Positions 54,238 through 64,000 of a stretch of DNA of 64,000 nucleotides are shown piece after piece. Location: the NCBI GenBank assembly GCA_001643675.2, contig LSRY02000008.1:1251501-1315500 (forward strand), written 5' to 3'. Positions within the stretch are counted from its first letter, which is position 1. Each line of letters begins with the position of its first letter. The notes under the pieces are model-generated. The model searched no databases and was not told the origin of the DNA. It saw only the letters and a list, made by a program, of their open reading frames with translations. Source of the DNA: Monocercomonoides exilis. Taxonomy: Eukaryota > Preaxostyla > Oxymonadida > Polymastigidae. A program made the translations under genes and the position numbers.

Positions 54238-54711
54238 CTAAAATTGTTTACGCACCCCTGGTCTCCTGCTCCAACTGCTCTGGTTCCTCCTTCTTCCGAA
54301 TTGCTGTCTTCTTGTGGGGGCTGAGGACCGGGGGTATCTCCGAAAAAACCGTGTATTTGAGTGAGAAATGGGATAACGAAATCTTCTTTGAAGTGTTCCT
54401 GGTTGTTCTCTAACAGAAGCCTGAACACGTGTAATAGGAAGTGCTGGTCTCTGGAAGCCTCTCTCTAGCTTGGCTTCCTGCCTTGTTTCTTTGAGAATCA
54501 ATTCCTGTCTCTCTGTGAGAATTCCTGAAGAAGCGTCTGTGCTCATCGCTGTGGCAGCCCTGAAACCAAACCTGCCTTGAATTCGAACCGTTCGTGCCTC
54601 TTGAAGAGCCCTGGTAATCATTATCAAGATGTCAGCAAGCCTTTGTTTTGCGCTTTCACTTGAAGTCGGTATCTCGGCTAAACATATGAGCGCAGCTTTA
54701 ATCGCCTGGAA
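54238..54711 (-). CDS. Gag-like protein of the DIRS-like element (partial)
   Basis: The frame from ATG 54627 to TAG 54238 gives 129 codons, ending in an Arg-rich, nucleic-acid-binding-like tail (RRQQFGRRRNQSSWSRRPG). In the same phase it extends upstream to about 54711 (AIKAALICLAEIPTSSESAK), where TTTTCTTTTCCAG could be a splice acceptor preceded by an in-frame TAA. Position first in the element and Arg-rich tail suggest Gag; there is no zinc knuckle. Confidence 0.5.
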   Translation of the reverse strand, partial: FQAIKAALICLAEIPTSSESAKQRLADILIMITRALQEARTVRIQGRFGFRAATAMSTDASSGILTERQELILKETRQEAKLERGFQRPALPITRVQASVREQPGTLQRRFRYPISHSNTRFFRRYPRSSAPTRRQQFGRRRNQSSWSRRPGVRKQF

Positions 54712-54867
54712 AAGAAAATGTTAGGTTGTGACAAGGTCCCTGGTTGGCTTTGCGCCCCACTGTGCTGCATTGCAGAATCAGCCTACGGTGTAAGTCCAAC
54801 AATCGGAGGGAATTGCGAAGCAGACATCATTGATCAAATGTGGCAACTGACCCATAGATTGTGGCGT

Positions 54868-54942
54868 CTCTCAAAAAGAGAGAAGGAATTGATGAAACAC
54901 TTTCTTGATAATTAAGGTGCTTATGCACTTTAATTAAAAAGA
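54868..54942. repeat. DIRS-like element, inverted terminal repeat (5' side of the element)
   Basis: Inverse of 50899-50974. The next bases (54841-54867, CCCATAGATTGTGG) match the complementary region at 50709-50733. Confidence 0.8.
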
Positions 54943-55747
54943 AATCAACCCCAATTGCATCTTTCACTCATTTTGAGCATTTGAACTCCACTATCGTTTG
55001 GAGAAAAGATTCTTTAATAATGATTATTTTTATTTATGTTTTCCTTCCTGATGTTTCCCATTTTTTCTGAAAGAAAGCGTTTGAATTTTTAATAAATAAA
55101 TTATACTATTTGAAAGAAAAGTGTTGAAAAATAAGTGCCTGTTTTGTGAACCTGTTGAAATTAATGAGAAATTATCAAATATAGATTTGATGCAAATAGA
55201 TAAAATAAAAAAATTGATAGAGAGATATTCATATTTTCTTCCACACCATTCAAAAAAATTTTAAATTGAACGAGGAGAATTGTGTGAAATAAGCATTTTT
55301 GGTGAAGAAATGAAAAACAAGAAGATTTGTGTGATATTTGAATAAGGTGAAAAAGAAGAAGAAGAAGAAGTTAGAAATTTGATATAATCTTCCCTTTTCC
55401 TCCCCTCCTTTCTCTTTGATTTCTCTTGTTTGCCAATCTCCCAAGCTGCCCTTCACACACAATCTTCTGTGTCTCATCTCTTCTCATTTTTTGGGATGTG
55501 ATTGACAAAAAATGAACTCCCAAAAAAAAGAGAGACATTTCCATCATTCTCTTCCTCCAAACAATTATTGCTCTTCCTTCTCAATCAAACATCCTCCTTT
55601 TTTAAACCATCTTTTATTTCCTCTCTCTCTTTCTGTTCCTCTCAACCCCTTCCTTTTCCAGTGATAACACTCTTTCTCCTTCCCCTCTTTCCACATGCCA
55701 TTGCTCACAGGTCATTCAACCCCTCAAATTTTCTATTTCTATTTTTC

Positions 55748-55782
<35 letters not shown>

Positions 55783-58737
55783 ATACATATAACTCACTCA
55801 AAACACACCTCTCATCAGAATCTCTCCCCAAATTTGTGTTTTGCTCCCTCTTCCCCCGTTTCCCTTCCTCCACTCTCCTCAAACAAATTCAGAACTTGTT
55901 CAGAGGAAATATTGCTTGTCCCTTTCTGTTCCAATACGAAATCAGCCTCCACTTCATGGCTCTCACTTTCCATCCCTCTTTTCTTCTCATAGCAAATAGC
56001 ATTCTTGCACATTTCTCTCACAGATGCGTTCCCTTTCCCTCTAAAAATATGTTGTTCCCCCTGCCTTTGCGATGCTGTTGTCAGCCCGTCAGATTTTTCT
56101 GCAGCTATCATCCATTAATCGAGCTTCGCAGCCAATTGCAAGGCATCCAAAACACTGTGGCCAGCCACCTGACACTCGCAGCTGCAAAGCACCCCACTTC
56201 TATTTTTTCCCAACCAGCCAATTGATAATTTTCTCATTGTGAACCAACTCAATAACCTGGGTTTTTGATAGAATATTGTTGTATTTTCCATAAAATCAGA
56301 TTGCGAACAGAGGCATCTGTCAACACCACGAACTGCAGAAAATCATTGATGCTCATGTCTCCACAGAAAGTGAGCAAATGGCTTCCTCACAATCTGCTTT
56401 GGGATATCTCAGTTCTCAGCCAAAATTATAACAATGATTTATCTTTTCTCCTTCCAAACCAACAAGCATCATATTGATCGTCCTCCAACCCCGTCACGTC
56501 TTTCCTTGCTTTTCGTTGTCCCTGGTCAGTTGCTGCGCCCATCGAAATAAAACACATCCCCCGCAAATATGTCCTTGTGCTGCTCTTCTTCAAGCAACAA
56601 AAAAATTCGATGCCATTTCCAAAAGCGTGCACAGAATGAGCAACAACCATGAAAACAACAAACACACACAAACACATTTCACCCCGTCACATCCCGCTTC
56701 ACACTGCAAACAGCGTTGCGGCCATCAAAATATTCCGAATGTCTTGATCATAATACATACTTAAATCCTTCAAAACTGTTGATAAAACAAGTTTTTCGAT
56801 GAACAGACTCTCCGCGCATCAACAAGCCATGATTATTGATATTTCATGAAACCGATGCAATTTGGAGTGAAACAAAGTCTGTGGCTGACAGATTTCAGAA
56901 CATCCGAGTATTTTCAAAAGATTGATGTTCCTTGTGAAATCTGAAATCAAAGATAGAAATTGAAATATAATTATAAAGGATTTTCGTTATGAATTGTGCA
57001 CGAATTAATATTTTTTTTTTGGAAAAAGCAATGCATGTGCATTTCATTTTATTTTTGCCATTCATTAATAATCACTTTCTATCTTTTTTTGTTGGCCTTT
57101 CGTTTTTGAAGCAAGTTGAGCAGCAGAGGCAACGGAGTTTGAATGCCTATTGTAATTAAAGCTTGCGATTGCTTTCTGTCTGCTGCTTGGCAGTTGCCAC
57201 TTCAAAATCCCTGCAAGCTCAATTATCAGATGGTGTTGAATCAGGGGAAGCATGGAGATGCAAAAGAGGCAGATGCTTCTGGATTTGTGTGCCATGAGGT
57301 TTATTCGATATTTGATGAGCATTTCAGATTTTTCAGCTGATATGACAGGATTATTCGGGAAACTGGGGCGATGCTGAGACACAGGGTGAAAAAGGGGGAA
57401 GACACGAGAGAAAGAGAGATGCAATTTGACATTTTCAGAAGAACAGTTGAATGGAATGGGCAAAATGGCAGGGGATAATAAGATGTCATTGGACAACACG
57501 ATGTTGTTGGAGAAGCACACTGGGTGTTTGGGCTTGAGAAAAAAAAAATGATTCATTTTCAGTTCAATCTGATCTATTTGTCGAGCATAAGGTTTGAGAA
57601 ATTAATTTATGAAGAAATGAAGAGAGGAAGAATGAGCATCTGATGACATGTCTTTGTGAGACTGCACAGAGCATCAAGCGGAAACAACAGAAATCTGGCA
57701 AAGGATATCATTGAGCTGTTTGAAATGATGGCGAGCGATGAGGCGAGGAGCACAGATGACTTGATTCAAGGGAGAGCCATCAACAGCGCTTTGAGTCAAA
57801 CGCAAAAGGGAAAGGCGGAACACGATGAAGTGCGGAGCAGGAATGGTTGAAGAGAAAACTGTTTTTTGATGAAGCAAATCAACATACTGGCATAAATGAA
57901 TGAAAGGTGAAAGAAGATCCGGGATTATTCTTGGAGACAAGAATTCTTGTTTTTCTTGAAAAACAAATTTCTATGTTTTGAAATATTTTTTCTGTTTTTG
58001 ACGTGGTCTGGAAATTTCTGTTCGTTGTTCACTTTTCCATTTCGCAGAGCAACCAATAATATCTGCTGAATAAAAAGAGCAAGAATATCATTTTGTAAAA
58101 ATAACTTTGACAAACAAGTCATATGCAGTTTTTGAAGTTTATGCATCATTTAAAAAACGGAACACATTTGAAACAAAACTGATGCAATTTCGAATGCGGT
58201 GCATAATGATGAAAAAAGATATAGAAAAGAGGCAAGATGAAAAACAGAAAAGCTATTCAGAATGCGAAATAATGGTGTGGAATAGAAAAATATAACATTG
58301 ACAGAATTCAAATGCTTCGCCTTTTTGCATGCCAGAGTCGCATGCTCAATCAATCCGATAATCTCTTCTTCATGCAAATTACAGCGGAAAAATGTCCATG
58401 AAAACACATGGCATAATCACATTGCTGTCTTTCATTTTTTTATTCTTTTCTCGCTTCATCACAACTTCTTCAATCAATCCTCCTTCATGACCTTTCTATT
58501 TCATTTGGAGTTCTTCACATGAAAGAAACGCAAAGAAAAAGGTATTCCATCCACAACATCATATTTTTAATAATTATTCTTTCTCATCATAAACATTCCA
58601 ACGAGCAAATCCTAACAGCGCGAAAGGCTAAATGACTCAGAATGCAATACACCTGGCGATAATTGGTGATTCCTGCAATTTTGATCAAACGCTATTCTTT
58701 AACAATAACCCATTCGCTCAGACTTCAGAAATAAACA
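54943..58737. other. No convincing gene
   Basis: About 3.8 kb with short frames on both strands. The best are 57065-57556 minus (163 codons) and 57656-57850 plus (64 codons, LAKDIIELFEMMASDEARS). A pyrimidine-rich stretch with a CT microsatellite lies at about 55752-55780. I cannot assign a gene, promoter or RNA here; spliced genes may be hidden. Confidence 0.4.
57656..57850 (+). CDS. Possible exon or small hypothetical protein
   Basis: 64-codon frame with acidic/polar composition (LAKDIIELFEMMASDEARS, QTQKGKAEHDEVRS), ending TGA. The start used is ATG-like but no family or splice context is secure. Confidence 0.25.
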   Translation: MRLHRASSGNNRNLAKDIIELFEMMASDEARSTDDLIQGRAINSALSQTQKGKAEHDEVRSRNG

Positions 58738-59217
58738 TCAAAAAGAAAGAAAAAAAGGAAAAAAGGGAAAAAAAAAATAATGATGAACAACAAACTTTAT
58801 TGAAGATCTGATTTCAAATGTTAGCAGAGAAATCCATAAAGAGCAAACTTGCAATTTTGGCAGGTTCTTCAATTTAAGGCAAGGCTTAGGCAACAGAACA
58901 AGGGCCGCACAGCTAGTTGAACACATCTGCAGCTGAGTAATGAACAAAGGTGCCAGAACTTTTTCCAAAATTTTCCATTCAGACGAATATTTAACAAAAG
59001 AAGAATAAGGAGAAGATTGATTTGGTGTGTCGAAAAGATAGTTGCAATATTTGAGGTAATTATTAACGAGCGTAATTACTTTCTTTCTCTCTCTTTTTTT
59101 TTTTTCAAATCCGATTTTTTCAAATGACAATTTGTTGTTGCAAGAAATAAGAAGTTTTGCGGGAATACTCAATGCCAAGAGATGAGCATGAAACGCGGAA
59201 AGACGGCTTTTGGGCAC
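58738..59217 (-). CDS. Possible hypothetical protein
   Basis: 159-codon frame of mixed composition (LVNNYLKYCNYLFDTPNQ, KILEKVLAPLFITQLQMC). Its C-terminus is poly-Phe/Pro from an A/T tract. No family recognised. The opposite strand just right of it resembles the 5' flank of the beta-helix genes near 22790. Confidence 0.25.
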   Translation of the reverse strand: MPKSRLSAFHAHLLALSIPAKLLISCNNKLSFEKIGFEKKKRERKKVITLVNNYLKYCNYLFDTPNQSSPYSSFVKYSSEWKILEKVLAPLFITQLQMCSTSCAALVLLPKPCLKLKNLPKLQVCSLWISLLTFEIRSSIKFVVHHYFFFPFFPFFLSF

Positions 59218-59700
59218 TTTTCAGAAATCAGACAATAATAAATTTTGAGAATATAGATAAATGAGCCGGAGGTGAAAACGTAATGAATGGAAGAGAAGAG
59301 ATTTGAAGATTTATGCAACGATTTGAAGACAAGGAGGTGAAGAGACAGAAGAGAGGGAATGAAATTGGTGATATGGCTGAATTATATGCACAACATAAAA
59401 TCGAGAAGAAGAATTATGGAGAAGAGATATTTGTTAGCATAAAAACTGAAAGAGAAAATTCAATGAAGAGGAATGAAGAGGAATGAAGAGGAATGAAGAG
59501 GAATGAAGAGGAATGAAGAGGAATGAAGAGGAATGAAGAGGAATGAAGGAAGAAAATAAGAGAAATGAGATGAAAGAGAGTAAGGGAAATGATTTTTTGA
59601 GGAACATTTGAAGAAGAGTGTGAAAAAGGGAAGAAGATGAAAAGTTTGTTGTGGGGAGTTGTAAAACTCATCGGTTGAGATGAAGAGGATAGGGCTGGTG
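59218..59700 (+). other. Degenerate 5' flank of a beta-helix gene
   Basis: 59217-59300 is recognisably similar to 22790-22885 and 34930-35020 (for example TTTGAGAATAT then AATGAGCC and AATGAATGGAAGAG), but with several TAA/TAG codons where the other copies have sense codons. It contains a 10-bp tandem repeat. Confidence 0.45.
59457..59550. repeat. 10-bp tandem repeat AATGAAGAGG
   Basis: About nine direct copies of a purine decamer. Confidence 0.9.
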
Positions 59701-59758
59701 GTTTGAGGCGAGAGTAGGGGTGAGATATGTGGTTGTGGCGAGAGGGTGTGTTGTGGGG

Positions 59759-61783
59759 ATGGGGAAGGATGATGGTGCAGGTGCATTTGATCTGAGTGGG
59801 AGCATTGGGGTGTTGACAAACATCACATTGAAAGGGTGGAGAAGAGCGGGAGAGATTTACTCTGGAAGGCTGTTTGGAGGGAAGGGACATGGAGGGGAGA
59901 AGAGTGGAGGTGAAGAAAAAGGTGATGGAGAAGGAGAAAGAGGCAGAGGAAGAGGAAGAGAAGGAGAAGGAGATGGAGATGGAGAAGGCATTGAAGGGAG
60001 TATTTCAGTGAGTGAATCACACTTCTCTTCTTTTTGTGTCTCATCTGCCCCATTCCTCTCATCTCCTTCAATACCCCTAATATCCCTCTCCAGACTCACT
60101 TTTTTCAATATATCAACAGCAAATGATGCATGTTCACCTTCAACAACAACATCAACCCAAACCTCTTGTTTTATGAATGGTTGCTCATTCTCATCAGTTA
60201 GCGACGCATATGATGGCGGAATTGTTCATTCCCTCAACAACCCCTTGGCTTCATTGACAGCCTCAAACACCTCGTTTATTGGATGTTGTCGGACAAGGAA
60301 TGTTGAATGTGGAGGAACTGCAGATAATATTATAAAGCCAGATAGACAGAACGAAACATTCAATGGAGCAAATTCATTCACTTGGTGTGAATGGGATGGG
60401 TCGAGGACAACAGGAGAAAGTGACTCTTATACTGATGGAATATCGAGTGGAGGGGCCATCTGCATGCACAGTCAATCAAACGCATCAGTTTCTATTAAGC
60501 ACTGCTCATTCAACGACTGCTATGCCCATTACGATGGAGGGGGAGTTATGTGTGCAAAAATCAAATCGGTTGAAATTGAAAACAATTCGTTCAACTCATG
60601 CACCGCAAAAACTTGGGTTGGAGGAGGGATGTGTATTTATGTGATTTCATCATGTGTTCGGATCAGTGGATGTGAATTCCAGAATTGTAAAGCAAATAAA
60701 TGGGGAGGAGGACTTTATCTCGACAATTTTCAGGTTTCAGGAACAGATTGCATTGGAGAAGAAAATGGAGAAGGGGAAAGTGCGTGTGTGTTTGACTGCT
60801 GTTTCACTTCATGCTCAATCACAAATAATCATGGTGGAGGTATGTATTGTGCAAATATTCCCATCACGCAATTCAAAATGAGGAGCATTCAGTTTATTTC
60901 ATGCACAGCAAATGGATATGGAGGAGGATTGGAGCTGTATCCATTAAGACAAACATCACAAAAAGATTTAATTTATTGTTATTTTTTGTTCTTCCATGAA
61001 TGCAAATGCTCTGCAGCCACTCCATATGGGCATGATGTGATGTATTATGATTACTACAGTGTATATTTATCTCAAAATAATCCGTTCTATGAATGTTACA
61101 CCACAAACACAGATGACCAGAGAGTGTGCTACGGATATAATTATACAGATTCCAAGGGTTGGTCATATAACCAAACATCGAAAAAGGATTGGTTGAAGAG
61201 AGGGATTCTCAATCGATTTGTGGCTGTGAGTGGAGGAAACGCAGAAGAGTTTTGTGGGGCGAATGAATCATATGCATGTAGAACCATTGGTGTTGCAGTT
61301 GAAAAGAGCGTGATCCAGGTGAGCCTGTCAGTCACACTGATGGGCGGGGATCACACGAGCGAGACAACAACTATTAATATTGAGACAAAGAAGATTTCAG
61401 TTATTGGGAAAGGCAAAGATAAGAGTTTGATTGGAACAGGGGCACTTTCATCAACTGGATCGCTGTTCAGCGTGTCAACAGGTCATTTGGGAATGAGTCA
61501 CTTGAAGATTGATTGTAACTCAACAGAAGGAACTTCTCCGAGTGTGGCTGTGGTAACTGATGGGAATGGGTCACTCTCGTTGGATGATGTTGCAATATCA
61601 ACTTCTCCATCTTCTTCGTATCCTCATCAATTTCTATTTCCCTTTCTTCTTTTTCTTTCTTCTAACATTTTTTCAACATTTCCTCAAAACAATATTTCCA
61701 AATTAACCTTTCTTTTCCTCTTATCCTCCTTCTTTCATTCATTCTCTTTCGTCAAATTTTCTCTTTCGATCAAATTTTTTTAA
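59759..61783 (+). CDS. Beta-helix (Pmp-like) protein with extended N-terminus
   Basis: 674 codons from ATG 59759 (a GTG at 59720 is also in frame). The N-terminus (LSGSIGVLTNITLKGW, GEIYSGRLFGGKG) matches the truncated upstream frame of the P1 copies and is the most complete version in the window. A Gly/Arg/Glu-rich linker follows, then SVSESHFSSFC, GGAICM, GGGVMCA, GGGMCIY, GGGLYLD, GGGMYCA, GGGLELY, HECKCSAATPYGHD and ECYTTNTD. The second helix is CGANESYACRTIG, as in the P1/P3 type. The last 65 residues are Phe/Ser-rich from a pyrimidine tract and probably run into non-coding sequence. Confidence 0.68.
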   Translation: MGKDDGAGAFDLSGSIGVLTNITLKGWRRAGEIYSGRLFGGKGHGGEKSGGEEKGDGEGERGRGRGREGEGDGDGEGIEGSISVSESHFSSFCVSSAPFLSSPSIPLISLSRLTFFNISTANDACSPSTTTSTQTSCFMNGCSFSSVSDAYDGGIVHSLNNPLASLTASNTSFIGCCRTRNVECGGTADNIIKPDRQNETFNGANSFTWCEWDGSRTTGESDSYTDGISSGGAICMHSQSNASVSIKHCSFNDCYAHYDGGGVMCAKIKSVEIENNSFNSCTAKTWVGGGMCIYVISSCVRISGCEFQNCKANKWGGGLYLDNFQVSGTDCIGEENGEGESACVFDCCFTSCSITNNHGGGMYCANIPITQFKMRSIQFISCTANGYGGGLELYPLRQTSQKDLIYCYFLFFHECKCSAATPYGHDVMYYDYYSVYLSQNNPFYECYTTNTDDQRVCYGYNYTDSKGWSYNQTSKKDWLKRGILNRFVAVSGGNAEEFCGANESYACRTIGVAVEKSVIQVSLSVTLMGGDHTSETTTINIETKKISVIGKGKDKSLIGTGALSSTGSLFSVSTGHLGMSHLKIDCNSTEGTSPSVAVVTDGNGSLSLDDVAISTSPSSSYPHQFLFPFLLFLSSNIFSTFPQNNISKLTFLFLLSSFFHSFSFVKFSLSIKFF

Positions 61784-62111
61784 AAGCACCTTCTTCTTTT
61801 TCATTCTTCTTTTTCTCTTCTCAAATTATTCTCAGACGCATTCTTTTGTCGCGTAATCAATTTCTCACTCTTTCTTTTTGCTTTTAACAAGATTCGCGGT
61901 ATATGCCCTCCTAAACCTTCGAAGAATATCTTCTTTTCTATTCATTTATTTCTTCGCTCATTCCTCTAAACCCTTATCATGCCGCCTTCTCTCATCTTTC
62001 CGCACTCCATATGCTTGCATTTGCATTGAATATAACAGCAAATATTATAACACTTGGAAAAAAAAATTATCATTCAAAATGTTTAAAAAATTTCTACGCT
62101 TCATAAATATG

Positions 62112-62215
62112 TTCTTCTTCCTCTTCCTCTTCCTCTTCCTCTTCCTCTTCCTCTTCCTCTTCCTCTTCCTCTTCCTCTTCTTCCTCCTCCTCTTCTTCTT
62201 CTTCTTTTCCTTCTT
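62112..62215. repeat. TTCCTC hexanucleotide repeat
   Basis: Twelve or so near-perfect copies of CTTCCT, followed by TTC triplets. Confidence 0.9.
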
Positions 62216-62338
62216 CTTGTATCTCTCAAGGCACTTTTCCTTTCTGCTCACAAAGCCCATATGACCTATTTCCGCTGTTCATCTCATTTCTAACATAATT
62301 CCTTTTCTTCAGCTTCCAAAAATCTCCCATTTCCGATC

Positions 62339-63918
62339 CTAGATTATGCTTTCAGCTGAATAACTCCAACAGACAAAAATCTTAAAAACAGGCAATAATA
62401 GTGATGAAAAAGAAAAAGAAGAGAATGATGAAATATAAAAATTTGTTTCTGTTCCAATTGAACATGTTTCCCTTCCCTTCCCAATGACTGAAATCTTCTT
62501 TTCTCCAATATCAATTGTTGTTGCCTCACTCACATGATTCCCTTCCATCAGCATGACTGATGAGCTCAGCTCTTCCAAACCCATCTCCACTGCGTGTCCT
62601 ACCGTCTTGCAAGGTGCCGATTCGCCCATCCCACACAGCCCACTCGAGTCCTTACCATTCACCCCCACAAACAGAACCTTCGACCATTCGTTCAGCCACT
62701 CCTTCTTGTCCGTGAGCTGATATGCCCAGTCACTTGTCCAATATCCGTAGCACACTCTCTGGTCATCTGTGTTTGTTGTGTAACATTCATAAAACGGATT
62801 ATTTTGAGATAAATATAAATTGTTATTATCGTAATATATCATATCATGCCCATATGGAGTGGCTGCAGAGCATTTGCATTCATGGAAAAATATGAAGAAA
62901 CAATAAATTTTATCATTTGGTGCTGTTGCTCGATTTGGATGCAAACACAATCCTCCTCCAGTTGACGTTGCTGAACATGAAATAAACTGAACACTCCTCA
63001 TTTTGAATTGCGTGGCAGGAATATTAACACAATACATGCCTCCACCAACAGTATTTGTGACTGAGCATGAAGTGAAACAGCAGTCAAACACACACGCACT
63101 CTCCCCTTCTCCACTTTCATTTCCAACACATCCTATTCCAGAAACCTGAAAATTATCTAATTTCAATCCTCCACCTGAACCAATCGCTTGACAGTTTTTG
63201 AACTCGCATCCACTCACTCGAGCACACGAAGAAACATTATACAAATACACACCTCCCCCATATCGATTTGAGGAGACACAGCAATTGAAAGTGCTGCTTT
63301 CAACAGTCGCTGCTTTGATAGTATAGCACATAATCCCTCCTCCACACCAATATGATGAGCAGTCATTGAATGCGCAGTGAGAAACGGTAAGTGTTCCAGA
63401 TGTTAAGGTGTGCATAAATATTGCTCCTCCATTCGAGGCTTGATTTGAATAATCGTCGCTCTTCTCAGGAGCCTTCGATCCACTCCATTCGCACCAAGTG
63501 AATGTATTCGCTCCATTTTCTGTTTCATTTTGTCTCCCTGGAGTCCATTTTCTGTCTGCAGTTCCAGTGCATTCAACATTTCTTGTTCTGCAACACCCAA
63601 TGAATGATGTGTTTGAGGCTGTCAGAGAGGCAAGGGGTTGTTGAGGGAGGGAACAATCCCTCCATCATATGCATCACAAACAGACGAAAATGAGCAACTG
63701 CTCAAAAACTTGATGCTTGTGATAATGTAGTTGTTGCAGATGAACAAGAAGTGGATTCTGTCGAGATGTTGAAAAACGTCAAATGAGATAGGGATATTAG
63801 GGGTATTGAAGATGACGAAAGGAATAGAGCTTGATTCACTCACCGAAACATTTCCTTTCCCTCTCTCATTTTCCATAAGCCTTCCATGCCTCTCAACGAG
63901 ATGTTCATCAAGATTCAA
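62339..63918 (-). pseudogene. Frameshifted beta-helix gene at the right edge
   Basis: An open frame at 62339-63415 and upstream to about 63630 carries the helix repeats (GGGIMCY, GGGVYLY, GGGLKLD, GGGMYCV, GGGLCLH) and the third-type second helix (CGMGESAPCKTVGHAVE). Near 63632 one G is missing relative to other copies (CCCTTGCC instead of CCCTTGGCC), so the 5' part (VSVSESSSIPF, SFSSVCDAYDGG) is in another phase and ends at PLPL. A second phase change lies between SVSES and SSCSFSS. The 5' flank up to the window edge repeats the KDAFLLGIYISEAGEEE block seen at 25250. Confidence 0.6.
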
Positions 63919-64000
63919 ATGAGCTTGAGTTCCTCTTTCCTTCCTCTTCTCCTGCTTCTGAAATGTATATCCCCAAAAGAAAAGCGTCTTTTTCCTTCAG

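Larger units (their letters stand above)
50665..54942 (-). mobile_element. DIRS-like tyrosine-recombinase retrotransposon
   Basis: About 4.3 kb, transcribed on the minus strand in the order Gag-like, RT/RNase H with a methyltransferase-like tail, tyrosine recombinase. The ends are inverted repeats: 50899-50974 pairs with 54868-54942 (containing AAGTGCATAAGCACCTTAAT). Outside the left repeat, 50665-50733 repeats sequence complementary to the start of the other end (CCACAATCTATGGGTCAGT). Inverted termini plus an internal complementary region is the DIRS-1 plan. No target duplication is expected or seen. Confidence 0.82.

Noticed and set aside
52146-54428. A 760-codon open frame on the minus strand overlapping RT
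   Set aside because: Same strand, different phase from the RT/RNase H motifs; its sequence is Ser/Arg-rich without domains. It is a shadow, although its 5' part overlaps the uncertain Gag-RT boundary.
1-64000. A general TAA/TAG = Gln genetic code
   Set aside because: Kept only as a question: the Vps18-like, RT, recombinase and beta-helix ORFs use many CAA/CAG codons and no in-frame TAR over their length, which would be unlikely if TAR were commonly used for Gln.
1-64000. tRNA, rRNA or CRISPR loci
   Set aside because: No B-box-like tRNA sequence, no rRNA-like block and no regularly spaced direct repeats were found by eye; the tandem repeats present are simple microsatellites or decamers.

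Overview
The window looks like a piece of a eukaryotic, probably protist, nuclear genome. It contains a Vps18-type membrane-tethering protein, a DIRS-like retrotransposon with a tyrosine recombinase, poly-Ser and poly-acidic low-complexity coding sequence, and a family of Cys-rich right-handed beta-helix proteins. The GGG(I/L/M) and FxxC repeats of that family recall the polymorphic-membrane-protein-like families known from anaerobic protists. A metamonad (oxymonad or parabasalid relative) is my best guess, but the sequence does not prove it. I see no tRNA, rRNA or CRISPR.

The dominant fact is architectural. About 36 kb of the window is three consecutive near-perfect palindromes. Palindrome P1 has arms of about 8.7 kb (367-9050 and 9129-17875) around a 78-bp spacer. 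P2 has arms of about 2.7 kb (about 25795-28482 and 28736-31423) around a 253-bp MITE-like element. P3 has arms of about 7.5 kb (about 31424-38874 and 39188-46663) around a 313-bp spacer. P2 and P3 abut inside one beta-helix gene. A 3.3-kb segment lying between divergently transcribed beta-helix genes occurs three times: 19635-22960 and 31774-35100 direct, and 42987-46313 inverted.

Region by region. 1-3522 holds a Vps18/Pep3-like gene, open at the left edge. 3523-18055 holds the rest of P1: two beta-helix genes (5260-7203 minus, 10976-12919 plus), a 3.6-kb AT-rich centre, and a truncated second Vps18-like copy. 18012-25381 holds a divergent beta-helix pair around the first 3.3-kb unit. 25382-31646 is P2, with one beta-helix gene copied in both arms, the right copy frameshifted. 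31424-46663 is P3, with the 3.3-kb unit and a 775-codon beta-helix gene in each arm. 46291-47851 is a further, broken beta-helix copy. 47852-50664 is AT-rich DNA with three TIR elements. 50665-54942 is the DIRS-like element. 54943-59700 has no convincing gene. 59759-63918 holds two more beta-helix copies, the last one frameshifted.

Eleven beta-helix gene copies are present. They share a core but combine alternative internal segments, and most have degraded 5' ends. The simplest reading is a surface-protein gene family that multiplies and reshuffles by inverted duplication and ectopic recombination. The function and location of the proteins are inference. No copy shows a clear signal peptide or C-terminal membrane anchor, so full-length functional members may be elsewhere or need exons I cannot define.
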